Origin: Myxococcota bacterium
GTDB lineage: Bacteria; Myxococcota_A; UBA9160; PR03
DNA: 13,634 bases
Assembly (NCBI GenBank): GCA_030066475.1
Contig: JASJBO010000114.1
Span: 1-13,634 of the forward strand
Direction: 5' to 3'
The position numbers and the translations under genes were made by a program. Under the pieces are notes generated by a model, which was not told where the DNA came from, did not search any database, and worked only from the letters and a program-made list of their open reading frames with translations. Below are positions 6,893 through 13,381 of the stretch, piece after piece. Positions within the stretch are counted from its first letter, which is position 1; the number at the start of each line of letters is the position of its first letter.

Positions 6893-7519
6893 ATGCAGCT
6901 CGATCGAGATCGAGGACGGAGATCGCACCTGGCAGGAGACCGGAGGCTCGCGGAGGCCGCGCGACGCGGCTGCCCCCGCGCCTCGGAGCGGCTCGTCGCC
7001 GAGCACGCGCCGCGCATGCGCGCCGTCGCGCGGCGCATGCTGCGCAACGACCTCGACGCGGACGAGGTGGTGCAGGACGCCTTCCTCCAGGCGTTCCGAC
7101 ACATCGAGCGCTACCGCGGGGACGCGCGGCTCTCGACCTGGCTGCACCGCATCACCTGCAACGCGGCTCTGATGCGGCTGCGCAAGCGCCGCCGCACGCC
7201 GGAGGTCGCCGCGGGCGACCTGCTCGACGAGGTCGACGCGACCGGGCCGGCGGCGGCGGCGCAGGCGCCGGGCGACCCGGAGACGCTGGCGGCCGGCGCG
7301 CAGCGCGGCCGGCGCGTCCTGAGGCTGGCCCGCGAGCTGCCGGAGCCGTACCGCACCGTGCTCTGGCTGCGCGACGTGTGCGAGCTCGACACCGGCGAGG
7401 TCGCCGCCGAGATGGGCACCACGCGCAGCGCCGTGAAGACGCGGCTGCACCGGGCGCGGGCCGCGCTGCGGCGGGCGCTCGAGGCCGAGGAGTCGGCCCC
7501 GAGCCCCGTGGCGGCGTGA
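6893..7519 (+). CDS. ECF-type RNA polymerase sigma factor (first)
   Basis: A 208-residue sigma-70 family ECF protein. Region 2 spans about residues 32-100, with ADEVVQDAFLQAFRHIERY and LSTWLHRITCNAALMRLRKR (core binding and -10 recognition). A 45-residue linker rich in Ala and Gly follows. Region 4 spans about 147-197, with LPEPYRTVLWLRDVCELDTG and the helix-turn-helix part EMGTTRSAVKTRLHRAR. This is a complete ECF layout (sigma2-sigma4 only) resembling RpoE/SigW types. The ATG at 6893 was chosen over the one at 6887 because GGAGGG ends at 6886, giving 6-nt spacing only for the second. No anti-sigma gene adjoins it: the PilZ gene lies upstream on the other strand and a different ECF sigma downstream. 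Its regulator may be encoded elsewhere, or PilZ could be linked to it. Confidence 0.92.
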   Translation: MQLDRDRGRRSHLAGDRRLAEAARRGCPRASERLVAEHAPRMRAVARRMLRNDLDADEVVQDAFLQAFRHIERYRGDARLSTWLHRITCNAALMRLRKRRRTPEVAAGDLLDEVDATGPAAAAQAPGDPETLAAGAQRGRRVLRLARELPEPYRTVLWLRDVCELDTGEVAAEMGTTRSAVKTRLHRARAALRRALEAEESAPSPVAA

Positions 7520-7622
7520 GCCGGCCGGCGCGGGTTCGCGCTCCCCCCGCGCGGGACGCGCCGCTGCCCGGCGCCCGGCCCGGGCGTTGGCGCGATCGCG
7601 CCGCGCGTGACAGCATCCGCGC
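7520..7622. promoter_or_regulatory. Inter-sigma gap with two perfect inverted repeats
   Basis: The 103-nt gap between the two sigma genes contains CGCCCGG-c-CCGGGCG at 7572-7586, then the 14-bp palindrome GGCGCGATCGCGCC at 7589-7602. The latter ends 20 nt before the GTG start of the second sigma gene. The first could fold as a terminator-like hairpin behind the first sigma gene, but no T-tract follows. The second is in a fitting place for an operator or 5'-leader structure of the sigma/anti-sigma cassette. GC-rich DNA makes such palindromes fairly likely by chance. Confidence 0.4.
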
Positions 7623-8183
7623 GTGCCGCCGCGCGAGCAGGAGGAGCAGCGCTGGTCCGAGTGGATGGCGCGCGCCAACCGGGGCGACGCACAGGCCTAT
7701 CGCGAGCTGATGAACGAGGTAGCGGAGGCGGTGGAGGCGTTCGTGCGCTCCCAGCTCGGCGGCAGCGACTTCGTCGAGGACTGCGTGCAGGAGTCGCTGC
7801 TGGCGGTGCACCGCGCACGCGCCAGCTACGATCCGCGCCGGCCGTTCCGGCCCTGGCTGTTCACGATCGTGCGCCACAAGACGATCGACCTGCTGCGGCG
7901 GCGCGGGGTGCGCGAGCGCGAGCGGGGGACCGAGCCGGACCAGCTCGCGGCGGTCGCCGACCCCGCCAGCGCCGACCCGACCGCCGGTCTCGAGGCCGGC
8001 GCGCTGCTCGGCAGGCTCGAGCCCGAGCAGCGCGAGGCACTCGCGTTGACCAAGCTGGCGGGCTACTCGCTGGCCGAGGCCGCGGAGCGCGCCGGAGTCT
8101 CGCAGAGCGCCATGAAGACCCGCGTGCACCGCGCCCTGCGCGCCGCGCGGCGCATCCTCGAACGGGAGGGCTCGGAGTCGTGA
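7623..8183 (+). CDS. ECF-type RNA polymerase sigma factor (second), partner of NrsF-like protein
   Basis: A 186-residue ECF sigma factor. Region 2 covers about residues 16-95, with DFVEDCVQESLLAVHRARASYDP and PFRPWLFTIVRHKTIDLLRRR. The linker covers about 96-125. Region 4 covers about 126-182, with LEPEQREALALTKLAGYSLA and GVSQSAMKTRVHRALRAAR. The pattern VxxxLxxxHRxRxSYDPxRPFxPWLFxIxRxxxID is typical of the ECF group that is paired with NrsF (DUF1109) proteins, such as Caulobacter SigF. GTG at 7623 is taken as start, with only a weak ribosome site; ATG at 7665 would remove the first 14 residues and leave region 2 nearly intact. The next gene overlaps its stop in GTGA, so the two are translationally coupled. 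Confidence 0.92.
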   Translation: MPPREQEEQRWSEWMARANRGDAQAYRELMNEVAEAVEAFVRSQLGGSDFVEDCVQESLLAVHRARASYDPRRPFRPWLFTIVRHKTIDLLRRRGVRERERGTEPDQLAAVADPASADPTAGLEAGALLGRLEPEQREALALTKLAGYSLAEAAERAGVSQSAMKTRVHRALRAARRILEREGSES

Positions 8184-8824
8184 CGCGACCGCGCCGCGCG
8201 CTGATCGACGACCTCGCGGCCGACCTCGCGCCGGTCCGCAGTCCGGGTCGTACCGCGGGTCGCGCGCTGGGCTGGCTCGCCGGTGGGTGGCTCTTCGTGG
8301 TGGCTGCGATCCTGGCCAGCGCGCCGCTGCGGCCCGGCGCGGGCGCCCAGCTGCTGGCGTCGCCGCGCTTCCTCGGCGAGACGCTGCTGGGCGTGGTCGC
8401 GGGCGGTCTCGCGATCGCCGCCGCCCTGCGGCTGGGCATTCCGCAGCCGGGTCCGCTGGCGCGGCGCGTCGCGCCGGCCCTGGCGCTGCTGGCTGCGTGG
8501 GCGGGCGCCTACTTCTACGGCCTCTGGGACCCGGCGCTCGAGCCCTCGATGCTGGGCAAGCGCGAGGGCTGCTATCTGCAGGTGCTGCTCTACGGGGCGC
8601 CGCCGCTGGCAGCCGGCCTGTGGCTGGCGCGCCGGCTGGCGCCGCTGTCGCGCGCCTGGACCGGCGCGCTGCTGGGGGCCGCCGCGGGCGCCCTGCCCGG
8701 CGTGTTCATGCAGCTCGCCTGCATGTACATCCCGGAGCACATCCTCACGCACCACGTGGCGCCCGTGCTCGGGCTCGCCGTGGTCGGCGCCCTGCTGGGT
8801 CCGCTGGCGCTGCGCCGCATCTAG
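8180..8824 (+). CDS. nrsF: NrsF-like (DUF1109-type) six-helix membrane anti-sigma factor
   Basis: A 214-residue integral membrane protein. The cytoplasmic N-terminus LIDDLAADLAPVRSPG matches the start of NrsF/DUF1109 proteins, the part expected to hold the sigma factor. Six hydrophobic segments follow at about residues 31-50, 65-86, 98-116, 131-152, 162-184 and 191-210. There are exactly two cysteines, Cys131 (EGCYLQ) before helix 4 and Cys181 (LACMYIPEH) at the end of helix 5. In Caulobacter NrsF, two conserved cysteines are needed for release of SigF under metal stress. CMYIPEHILTHH contains histidines that could help bind metal. The GTG start overlaps the sigma stop by 4 nt, with GGAG just upstream. 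Anti-sigma function is inferred from family and position; gene symbol by similarity. Confidence 0.85.
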   Translation: MTRPRRALIDDLAADLAPVRSPGRTAGRALGWLAGGWLFVVAAILASAPLRPGAGAQLLASPRFLGETLLGVVAGGLAIAAALRLGIPQPGPLARRVAPALALLAAWAGAYFYGLWDPALEPSMLGKREGCYLQVLLYGAPPLAAGLWLARRLAPLSRAWTGALLGAAAGALPGVFMQLACMYIPEHILTHHVAPVLGLAVVGALLGPLALRRI

Positions 8825-8835
8825 GAGGGACCGGC

Positions 8836-10251
8836 TTGCGCTCCACACGCATCGCCCTGGCGCTGCTCTCGCTCGCCGGCGCCGCGGGCGCCGAGGTCGA
8901 CGTGCGCGAGGCCGTCGCGGCGCGCCGCGAGCGCACCGCGGCCAACGCACTCCAGATCTTCGCCTGGGCCGAGCTCGGCTACCAGGAGACCCGCAGCGCG
9001 GCGCTGCTCCAGGACGATCTGCGCGAGGCGGGCTTCGAGATCGAGTCCGGCATCGCCGGCCTGCCGACGGCGTTCGTCGCGAGCACGGGATCGGGACGGC
9101 CGGTGGTTGCGATCCTGGCCGAGTACGACGCCCTGCCCGGCCTGTCCCAGGCCGCCGTGGCGCAGCGCCAGCCGATGGCCGACGGCGGCGCCGGGCACGC
9201 CTGCGGCCACCACCTGTTCGGGGCCGGCTCGGTCGCCGCGGCGGTCGCGGTGCGCGCCTGGCTGGACGACAGCGGCACCGGCGGCACGCTGCGCGTGTAC
9301 GGCACGCCCGCCGAGGAGGGTGGCTCGGGCAAGGTCTACATGACCCGCGCCGGCCTGTTCGACGACGTCGACGCGGTGCTGCACTGGCATCCGAGCAACC
9401 GCAACGACGCCAGTCCGATGTCGAACCTGGCGAACAAGTCGGCCAAGTTCCGCTTCACCGGCGAGGCCGCGCACGCGGCGATGGCGCCCGAGCGCGGCCG
9501 CTCGGCGCTCGACGGCGTCGAGGCCATGAACCACATGGTGAACCTGCTGCGCGAGCACGTCCCGGAGGAGACGCGCATCCACTACGTGATCACGCGCGGC
9601 GGCGAGGCCCCCAACGTGGTGCCCGAGCGGGCCGAGGTGTTCTACTACGTGCGCCATCCCGATCCGGCCGAGCTGAACCGGATCTGGGCCCGCGTGGCAG
9701 CCGCGGCGGAGGGCGCGGCGCTCGGCACCGGGACTCAGGTCGAGTCCGAGATCATCCACGGCAACCACAGCCTGCTGCCCAACGACACGCTGGCGCGCTC
9801 GGTCGACGCCAACCTGCGCCGCGTGGGCGGCCCGGTCTGGGGCGACGAGGAGCGCGCCTTCGCCGCGAGCCTGCGCGCCCACCTGCCAGAGGGCGCGGGC
9901 CGCGAGGGCGCCGAGCGCGAGATCCACGCGTTCGCCATGCAGCACTGGAAGGCGTCCACCGACGTCGGCGACGTGAGCTGGGTCGCGCCCACCGCCGGGC
10001 TGCGGGTGGTCACCTGGGTGCCGGGCACCGCCTCGCACAGCTGGCAGGCCGTCGCCGCCGGCGGCACCGGGATCGGCGAGCGCGGCATGCACGTGGCGGC
10101 CCAGGTGCTGGCGCTCACCGCCGTCGATCTGTTCCGCGACCCGGAGCTGCTGGAGACAGCGCGCCGCGAGCTCGAGCGGCGGCGCGGCGCGAACTTCCGC
10201 TACACGCCGATGCTGGGCGACCGAGACCCGCCGCTCGACTACCGCCGCTGA
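8836..10251 (+). CDS. Exported AbgB-type M20D metallopeptidase/amidohydrolase
   Basis: A 471-residue protein with a Sec signal peptide (MRSTRIALALLSLAGAAGA, cut near residue 19). It is a di-metal M20 peptidase of the D subfamily, nearest in motifs to AbgB (p-aminobenzoyl-glutamate hydrolase subunit). Visible motifs are AEYDALPGL (95-103), GHACGHHLFG (120-129, with Cys123 and His125), GTPAEEGGSGK (156-166, Glu160/161), LHWHPS (His185), STDVGDVSW (374-382, a hallmark of AbgB-like proteins) and ASHSW (His401). The lid/dimer domain lies at about 200-315. No AbgA partner is nearby, and AbgB itself is not exported, so the substrate is probably another N-acyl amino acid or peptide-like amide in the periplasm. 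The start is TTG at 8836, with AGGAGGG six bases upstream; that site overlaps the anti-sigma stop. It is the last gene of the sigma cassette. Confidence 0.88.
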   Translation: MRSTRIALALLSLAGAAGAEVDVREAVAARRERTAANALQIFAWAELGYQETRSAALLQDDLREAGFEIESGIAGLPTAFVASTGSGRPVVAILAEYDALPGLSQAAVAQRQPMADGGAGHACGHHLFGAGSVAAAVAVRAWLDDSGTGGTLRVYGTPAEEGGSGKVYMTRAGLFDDVDAVLHWHPSNRNDASPMSNLANKSAKFRFTGEAAHAAMAPERGRSALDGVEAMNHMVNLLREHVPEETRIHYVITRGGEAPNVVPERAEVFYYVRHPDPAELNRIWARVAAAAEGAALGTGTQVESEIIHGNHSLLPNDTLARSVDANLRRVGGPVWGDEERAFAASLRAHLPEGAGREGAEREIHAFAMQHWKASTDVGDVSWVAPTAGLRVVTWVPGTASHSWQAVAAGGTGIGERGMHVAAQVLALTAVDLFRDPELLETARRELERRRGANFRYTPMLGDRDPPLDYRR

Positions 10252-10258
10252 GGCCGGG

Positions 10259-12058
10259 CTACGACCCGTCGCAGACGATGCGCCCCTCGGCCGTGAACGG
10301 CGCCAGCGGCGGATCGGGGCGCGGGTGGCCCGGCAGCAGCAGCCCGAAGTCGTCGGCCTGGACGTTCACCCAGGCGTCGCTGCCGTCGACCATGGCCTGG
10401 ATCCAGTCGACCAGGGGCGGCACGCCGCCCGTGGTGTCGGTGTAGACCCGGGAGCTGCCCCACATGGTGTGGTTCGAGCCGGTCCCGACGTAGGAGCGGA
10501 AGTTGTCGGCCCCGGCGGACGCCGCCGCGTTGAGCGCCAGCATCTCCTCGTTCCAGGCGCAGCTCGACTCCCACCAGTTGAACCAGAAGAGCGGCTGCTC
10601 GATGTTGCGCATCACCTGGAAGAAGCCGGACTGTCCGCCCGTGCCGCCGTCGTAGGCGGAGGTGTAGGTGGCGAAGCGCGCGCGCGGGTAGAACTTCGCC
10701 GACTCGATGTACAGGTCGGCCGCTGTGAGCTCGGTGAGCGGCACGTTGAGGCCCGGGATCCACTCGGGCAGGTTGTTCTCGATGCCCCACTTGGCGAGGT
10801 CGTTCTCGAGGAACTCCTGGGTGATGACGCCGTTGCCGGCGTCGCCCAGCACGGCGAAGTCGGCCGAGGGGTACACGTTCTCGAGGTACTGGAGCGCGTT
10901 CACGACCGCCCCGTAGGCGCCCGCGCTCGAGCCGGTGACGAACACCTGGTCGGGATTCACGAAGTGCTCGCGCGCCCACTTCTCCGCCACCTTGGCGTTG
11001 GTGAAGCCGCGGTGCTCGATGTCTCCCGAGAGGAACGGGGGGATCTCGTGGGTGAAGGTGACGTCGCCCCAGTGCACGTCGCCGGTGCAGTAGGGCATGA
11101 AGACGATGTTCCAGTCACGGAACGGGTTCTCCGGGTTGGAGAAGTCGGCGAAGCCGCTGGAGACGTCGGCCGGGTTGTCGCCGTCGAGACTGGCCGTTCG
11201 CTTGTAGATCGGGATGCCGATGCAGGTCGTGTAGTCCCAGCAGGCGCCGCCGCCCTGGTAGTAGAGCAGCACCTTGTTCTCGGTGCCGCGCTTCACGAAG
11301 TAGTGGTAGGGGGTCTTCCCGGAGCAGATCGGGCTGCGCAGCACGCCCTCGTACTCGACCGGCTCCGGCGTGATTCCGGTCCACTCGGTCGAGACCCGGG
11401 GCGAGACGGTGAGCGCGGTCGAGATCTTCTCGACGGCTTCGTCGAGCGCCGCCGCGAGCTCGTCGGGACCCGCGTCGGGCTGGCACTTCTGCGCGTCGCG
11501 ATCGAGCCGGCGATCGAGCTTGGCGCGCGCCCGCGTCTCGCGCTCGCCGAGCGCGCTGCGGTCGCGATCGATGTCGCGCTCGACCAGGTGCCGGCTCTCG
11601 GCGTGCAGGAGCTGGAAGCAGGCGTAGCCGGCGCGGCTGATCATCCGGGCGCCGCAGCGCCGGTCCTTGCCACGATCCCGGTCGAGCCCCCCGCTGACGA
11701 GCGCCGCGAAGGCGTCCGCCTGCTCGATCAGCAGGTCGGTCAGCGCGTCCGACGTCGCCGTGGTCTGGGCGCAGTCGACGCCTTCGGACGAGGACACGGC
11801 CTCGGCCGCCTCCCAGACCCGCGTCAGCCGCGCCTCGATGCCGGGCGCCGCGTCGATCGGGGGCAGCGGCAGGTGCGAGCGCCGCAGCTCCAGGGCCTCG
11901 GCGTGGAACGCCGTGAAGCAGGTGCGCGCGGCGGCGAGCATCTTGTCGCTGACACAGCGGTCGGTCGGGTAGACCTCGGCGCCGGCGCTGCCGGCGAGGA
12001 ACACGCTGGCGGCGGCCAGGAGGCGCGCCGGGGCGCGGAGCGTGGAGGGGATCGGCAT
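10259..12058 (-). CDS. Secreted pectin-acetylesterase/Notum-like hydrolase with duplicated Cys-rich N-terminal domain
   Basis: A 599-residue protein. A signal peptide (cut near residue 27, GSAGA-EVY) leads to a helical region with two copies of a ~100-residue unit: Cys35/Cys47/Cys96 and Cys135/Cys147/Cys192, with RCxxxMxxxAxxxCFxxxHAE-like starts exactly 100 residues apart. From about residue 235 the protein is a PAE-family alpha/beta hydrolase with YYQGGGACWDYTTC as oxyanion-hole segment, VTGSSAGAYGA with probable nucleophile Ser378, SAYDGGTGGQ with probable Asp470 and GSNHTMW with probable His530. PAE enzymes remove acetyl from pectin, and Notum removes a lipid from Wnt; bacterial substrates are mostly unknown. 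ATG at 12058 has AGAGG upstream. The gene converges on the peptidase with only 7 nt between stops. Confidence 0.85.
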   Translation of the reverse strand: MPIPSTLRAPARLLAAASVFLAGSAGAEVYPTDRCVSDKMLAAARTCFTAFHAEALELRRSHLPLPPIDAAPGIEARLTRVWEAAEAVSSSEGVDCAQTTATSDALTDLLIEQADAFAALVSGGLDRDRGKDRRCGARMISRAGYACFQLLHAESRHLVERDIDRDRSALGERETRARAKLDRRLDRDAQKCQPDAGPDELAAALDEAVEKISTALTVSPRVSTEWTGITPEPVEYEGVLRSPICSGKTPYHYFVKRGTENKVLLYYQGGGACWDYTTCIGIPIYKRTASLDGDNPADVSSGFADFSNPENPFRDWNIVFMPYCTGDVHWGDVTFTHEIPPFLSGDIEHRGFTNAKVAEKWAREHFVNPDQVFVTGSSAGAYGAVVNALQYLENVYPSADFAVLGDAGNGVITQEFLENDLAKWGIENNLPEWIPGLNVPLTELTAADLYIESAKFYPRARFATYTSAYDGGTGGQSGFFQVMRNIEQPLFWFNWWESSCAWNEEMLALNAAASAGADNFRSYVGTGSNHTMWGSSRVYTDTTGGVPPLVDWIQAMVDGSDAWVNVQADDFGLLLPGHPRPDPPLAPFTAEGRIVCDGS

Positions 12059-12138
12059 GGAGACCTCTCGATTCGTGGCAGGAGCAGGCCCGGTTCCTCC
12101 AAGCTCGCATTCGGCGGCCCCCCACGTCAAGGCCGCCC

Positions 12139-12154
12139 GGCACCCGGGGGTGCC
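12139..12154. other. Perfect hairpin at the edge of the coding remnant
   Basis: GGCACCC and GGGTGCC form a perfect 7-bp inverted repeat around GG (6-bp stem with a 4-nt loop in a realistic fold). It sits exactly where the recognisable remnant begins and 80 nt upstream of the hydrolase start on the other strand. It could be a rearrangement scar, an operator for the hydrolase gene, or chance in GC-rich sequence. Confidence 0.35.
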
Positions 12155-12492
12155 AGGCCGGCGACTGGCTCGCGATCCACGTCCCCACCGACCCCGAGGG
12201 TCCGTTCCACCTGCGACTCGAGGCCTCGCGGGTCGGCGGTGCGGGCCCCGGGACCGAGCTGATCGACCGCGACACGGACGTCCGCTCCGATCCCTTCGAC
12301 GACTGCCGCGACCGCACCAACGCGAGCCAGCTCGACACGAACGGCGACGAGTACGGCAACGAGTGCGACCCCGATTGCGACAACGGTGGTCGCGTCGGCA
12401 TCCCCGAGCTCGACCTGCTGCGCGGCCGCTTCGGGCTGCCGCCCGGACCGTCGGGCCGCATCGGCCCGGCGCAGGACGCGGCGGAGCGCTGA
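12151..12492 (+). pseudogene. 3' remnant of a secreted protein with TSP3/dockerin-like calcium motifs
   Basis: A frame ending at TGA 12490-12492 has strong G/C third positions and protein-like content, but no ATG, GTG or TTG in frame anywhere from 12001 onward. The translation includes a thrombospondin type 3-like calcium repeat (DDCRDRTNASQLDTNGDEYG followed by NECD). A degenerate dockerin/EF-hand-like loop (DCDNGGRVGIPELDLLRGRF) and a tail GLPPGPSG come next. These are typical C-terminal ends of secreted or surface proteins in related genomes. The 5' part is gone: immediately upstream lie a 16-nt hairpin and the leader of the hydrolase gene on the other strand. Most likely it is the surviving end of a gene cut by a deletion or rearrangement. 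It ends 39 nt before the enoyl-CoA hydratase start. Confidence 0.65.
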
Positions 12493-12531
12493 CGCGCGGT
12501 AGCATGGGCGCTCCCCGGCCGAGGAGACCCC

Positions 12532-13371
12532 ATGGCACGCCGACCGATCGAGACCGGCAGCGACGACCTGCTCGCCTACGTGGAGGACCGCGTCGCGGTG
12601 CTCACGATGAACCGTCCGCGGCGCCGCAACGCGCTCTCGGGCGGCATGCTCTCGGGCATGGAGCGCGCACTGGACGCGGCCGAACGCGACCCCGAGGTGG
12701 GCTGCGTGGTCCTCACCGGCGCGGAGAGCGCCTTCTGCGCCGGCGGCGACGTGAAGGGCATGTCCGAGTCGCACGACGCCGAGGCGAGCGGCGCGCGCCG
12801 CACCGGACTCGACGAGGCGATCCACCTGCAGCGCCTCTCGCAACGCGCCACCGCGGGCCGGCTCTACGAGATGCCGAAGCCCACGATCGCCGCCCTCCCG
12901 GGCGCTGCCGCCGGCGCCGGCCTCTCGCTGGCCCTCGCCTGCGACCTGCGCATCGCCGCCGACACCGCCATCCTCACCACCGCCTTCGCCCGCGTCGGCT
13001 TCAGCGGCGACTACGGCGGCACCTTCTTCCTGACCCAGCTCGTCGGCTCCGCGAAGGCGCGCGAGCTCTACTTCCTGTCCGAGCGGATCGACGCCCAGGA
13101 GGCGCTGCGCCTGGGCCTGGTCAACCGCGTGGTCCCCGCCGCTGCCCTGGACGAGGAGACCCGCGAGCTGGCGGCCCGCCTCGCCCACGGCCCCGGCGTC
13201 GCCTACCGCTACATGAAGGAGAACCTCAACCGCGCGCAGACCGGCGGCAGCCTCCGCGACTGCCTCGACCTCGAAGCCACCCACCACGTCCACGCCGGCC
13301 GCACCCGCGACCACCGCGAAGCCGTCAAGGCGTTCGTCGAGAAGCGCGAGCCCACCTTCGAAGGCCGCTAG
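12532..13371 (+). CDS. Enoyl-CoA hydratase/isomerase (crotonase family)
   Basis: A 279-residue cytosolic protein covering the full crotonase fold. VAVLTMNRPRRRNALSGGML (21-40) is the family N-terminal signature. The two oxyanion-hole segments are SAFCAGGDVKGM (66-77) and PGAAAGAGLSLALACDLRIA (123-142). The active-site region FARVGFSGDYGGTFFLTQLVG carries Asp160, but no glutamate at the position of the first catalytic Glu of classical enoyl-CoA hydratase. Glu184 (FLSERID) is near the second. The reaction could therefore be isomerisation or another crotonase reaction as well as hydration. GLVNRVVP (195-202) and a C-terminal helix follow; the length is normal. The ATG at 12532 has GAGGAG 7-8 nt upstream. 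It stands alone: a gene remnant lies before it and a repeat array starts 10 nt after its stop. Confidence 0.92.
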   Translation: MARRPIETGSDDLLAYVEDRVAVLTMNRPRRRNALSGGMLSGMERALDAAERDPEVGCVVLTGAESAFCAGGDVKGMSESHDAEASGARRTGLDEAIHLQRLSQRATAGRLYEMPKPTIAALPGAAAGAGLSLALACDLRIAADTAILTTAFARVGFSGDYGGTFFLTQLVGSAKARELYFLSERIDAQEALRLGLVNRVVPAAALDEETRELAARLAHGPGVAYRYMKENLNRAQTGGSLRDCLDLEATHHVHAGRTRDHREAVKAFVEKREPTFEGR

Positions 13372-13381
13372 CTCCGGCTGT

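Noticed and set aside
7589..7602. HIP1-like GCGATCGC site of cyanobacteria
   Set aside because: The core is present once within a larger palindrome, but gene content is not cyanobacterial and one occurrence in GC-rich DNA is not meaningful.
10325..12262. Plus-strand open frame of 645 codons
   Set aside because: Antisense to the Notum-like hydrolase gene, which has a signal peptide and catalytic motifs; the antisense translation has none.
12127..13314. Minus-strand open frame of 395 codons
   Set aside because: Antisense to the enoyl-CoA hydratase gene; translation is Ala/Gly/Val-rich without recognisable motifs.
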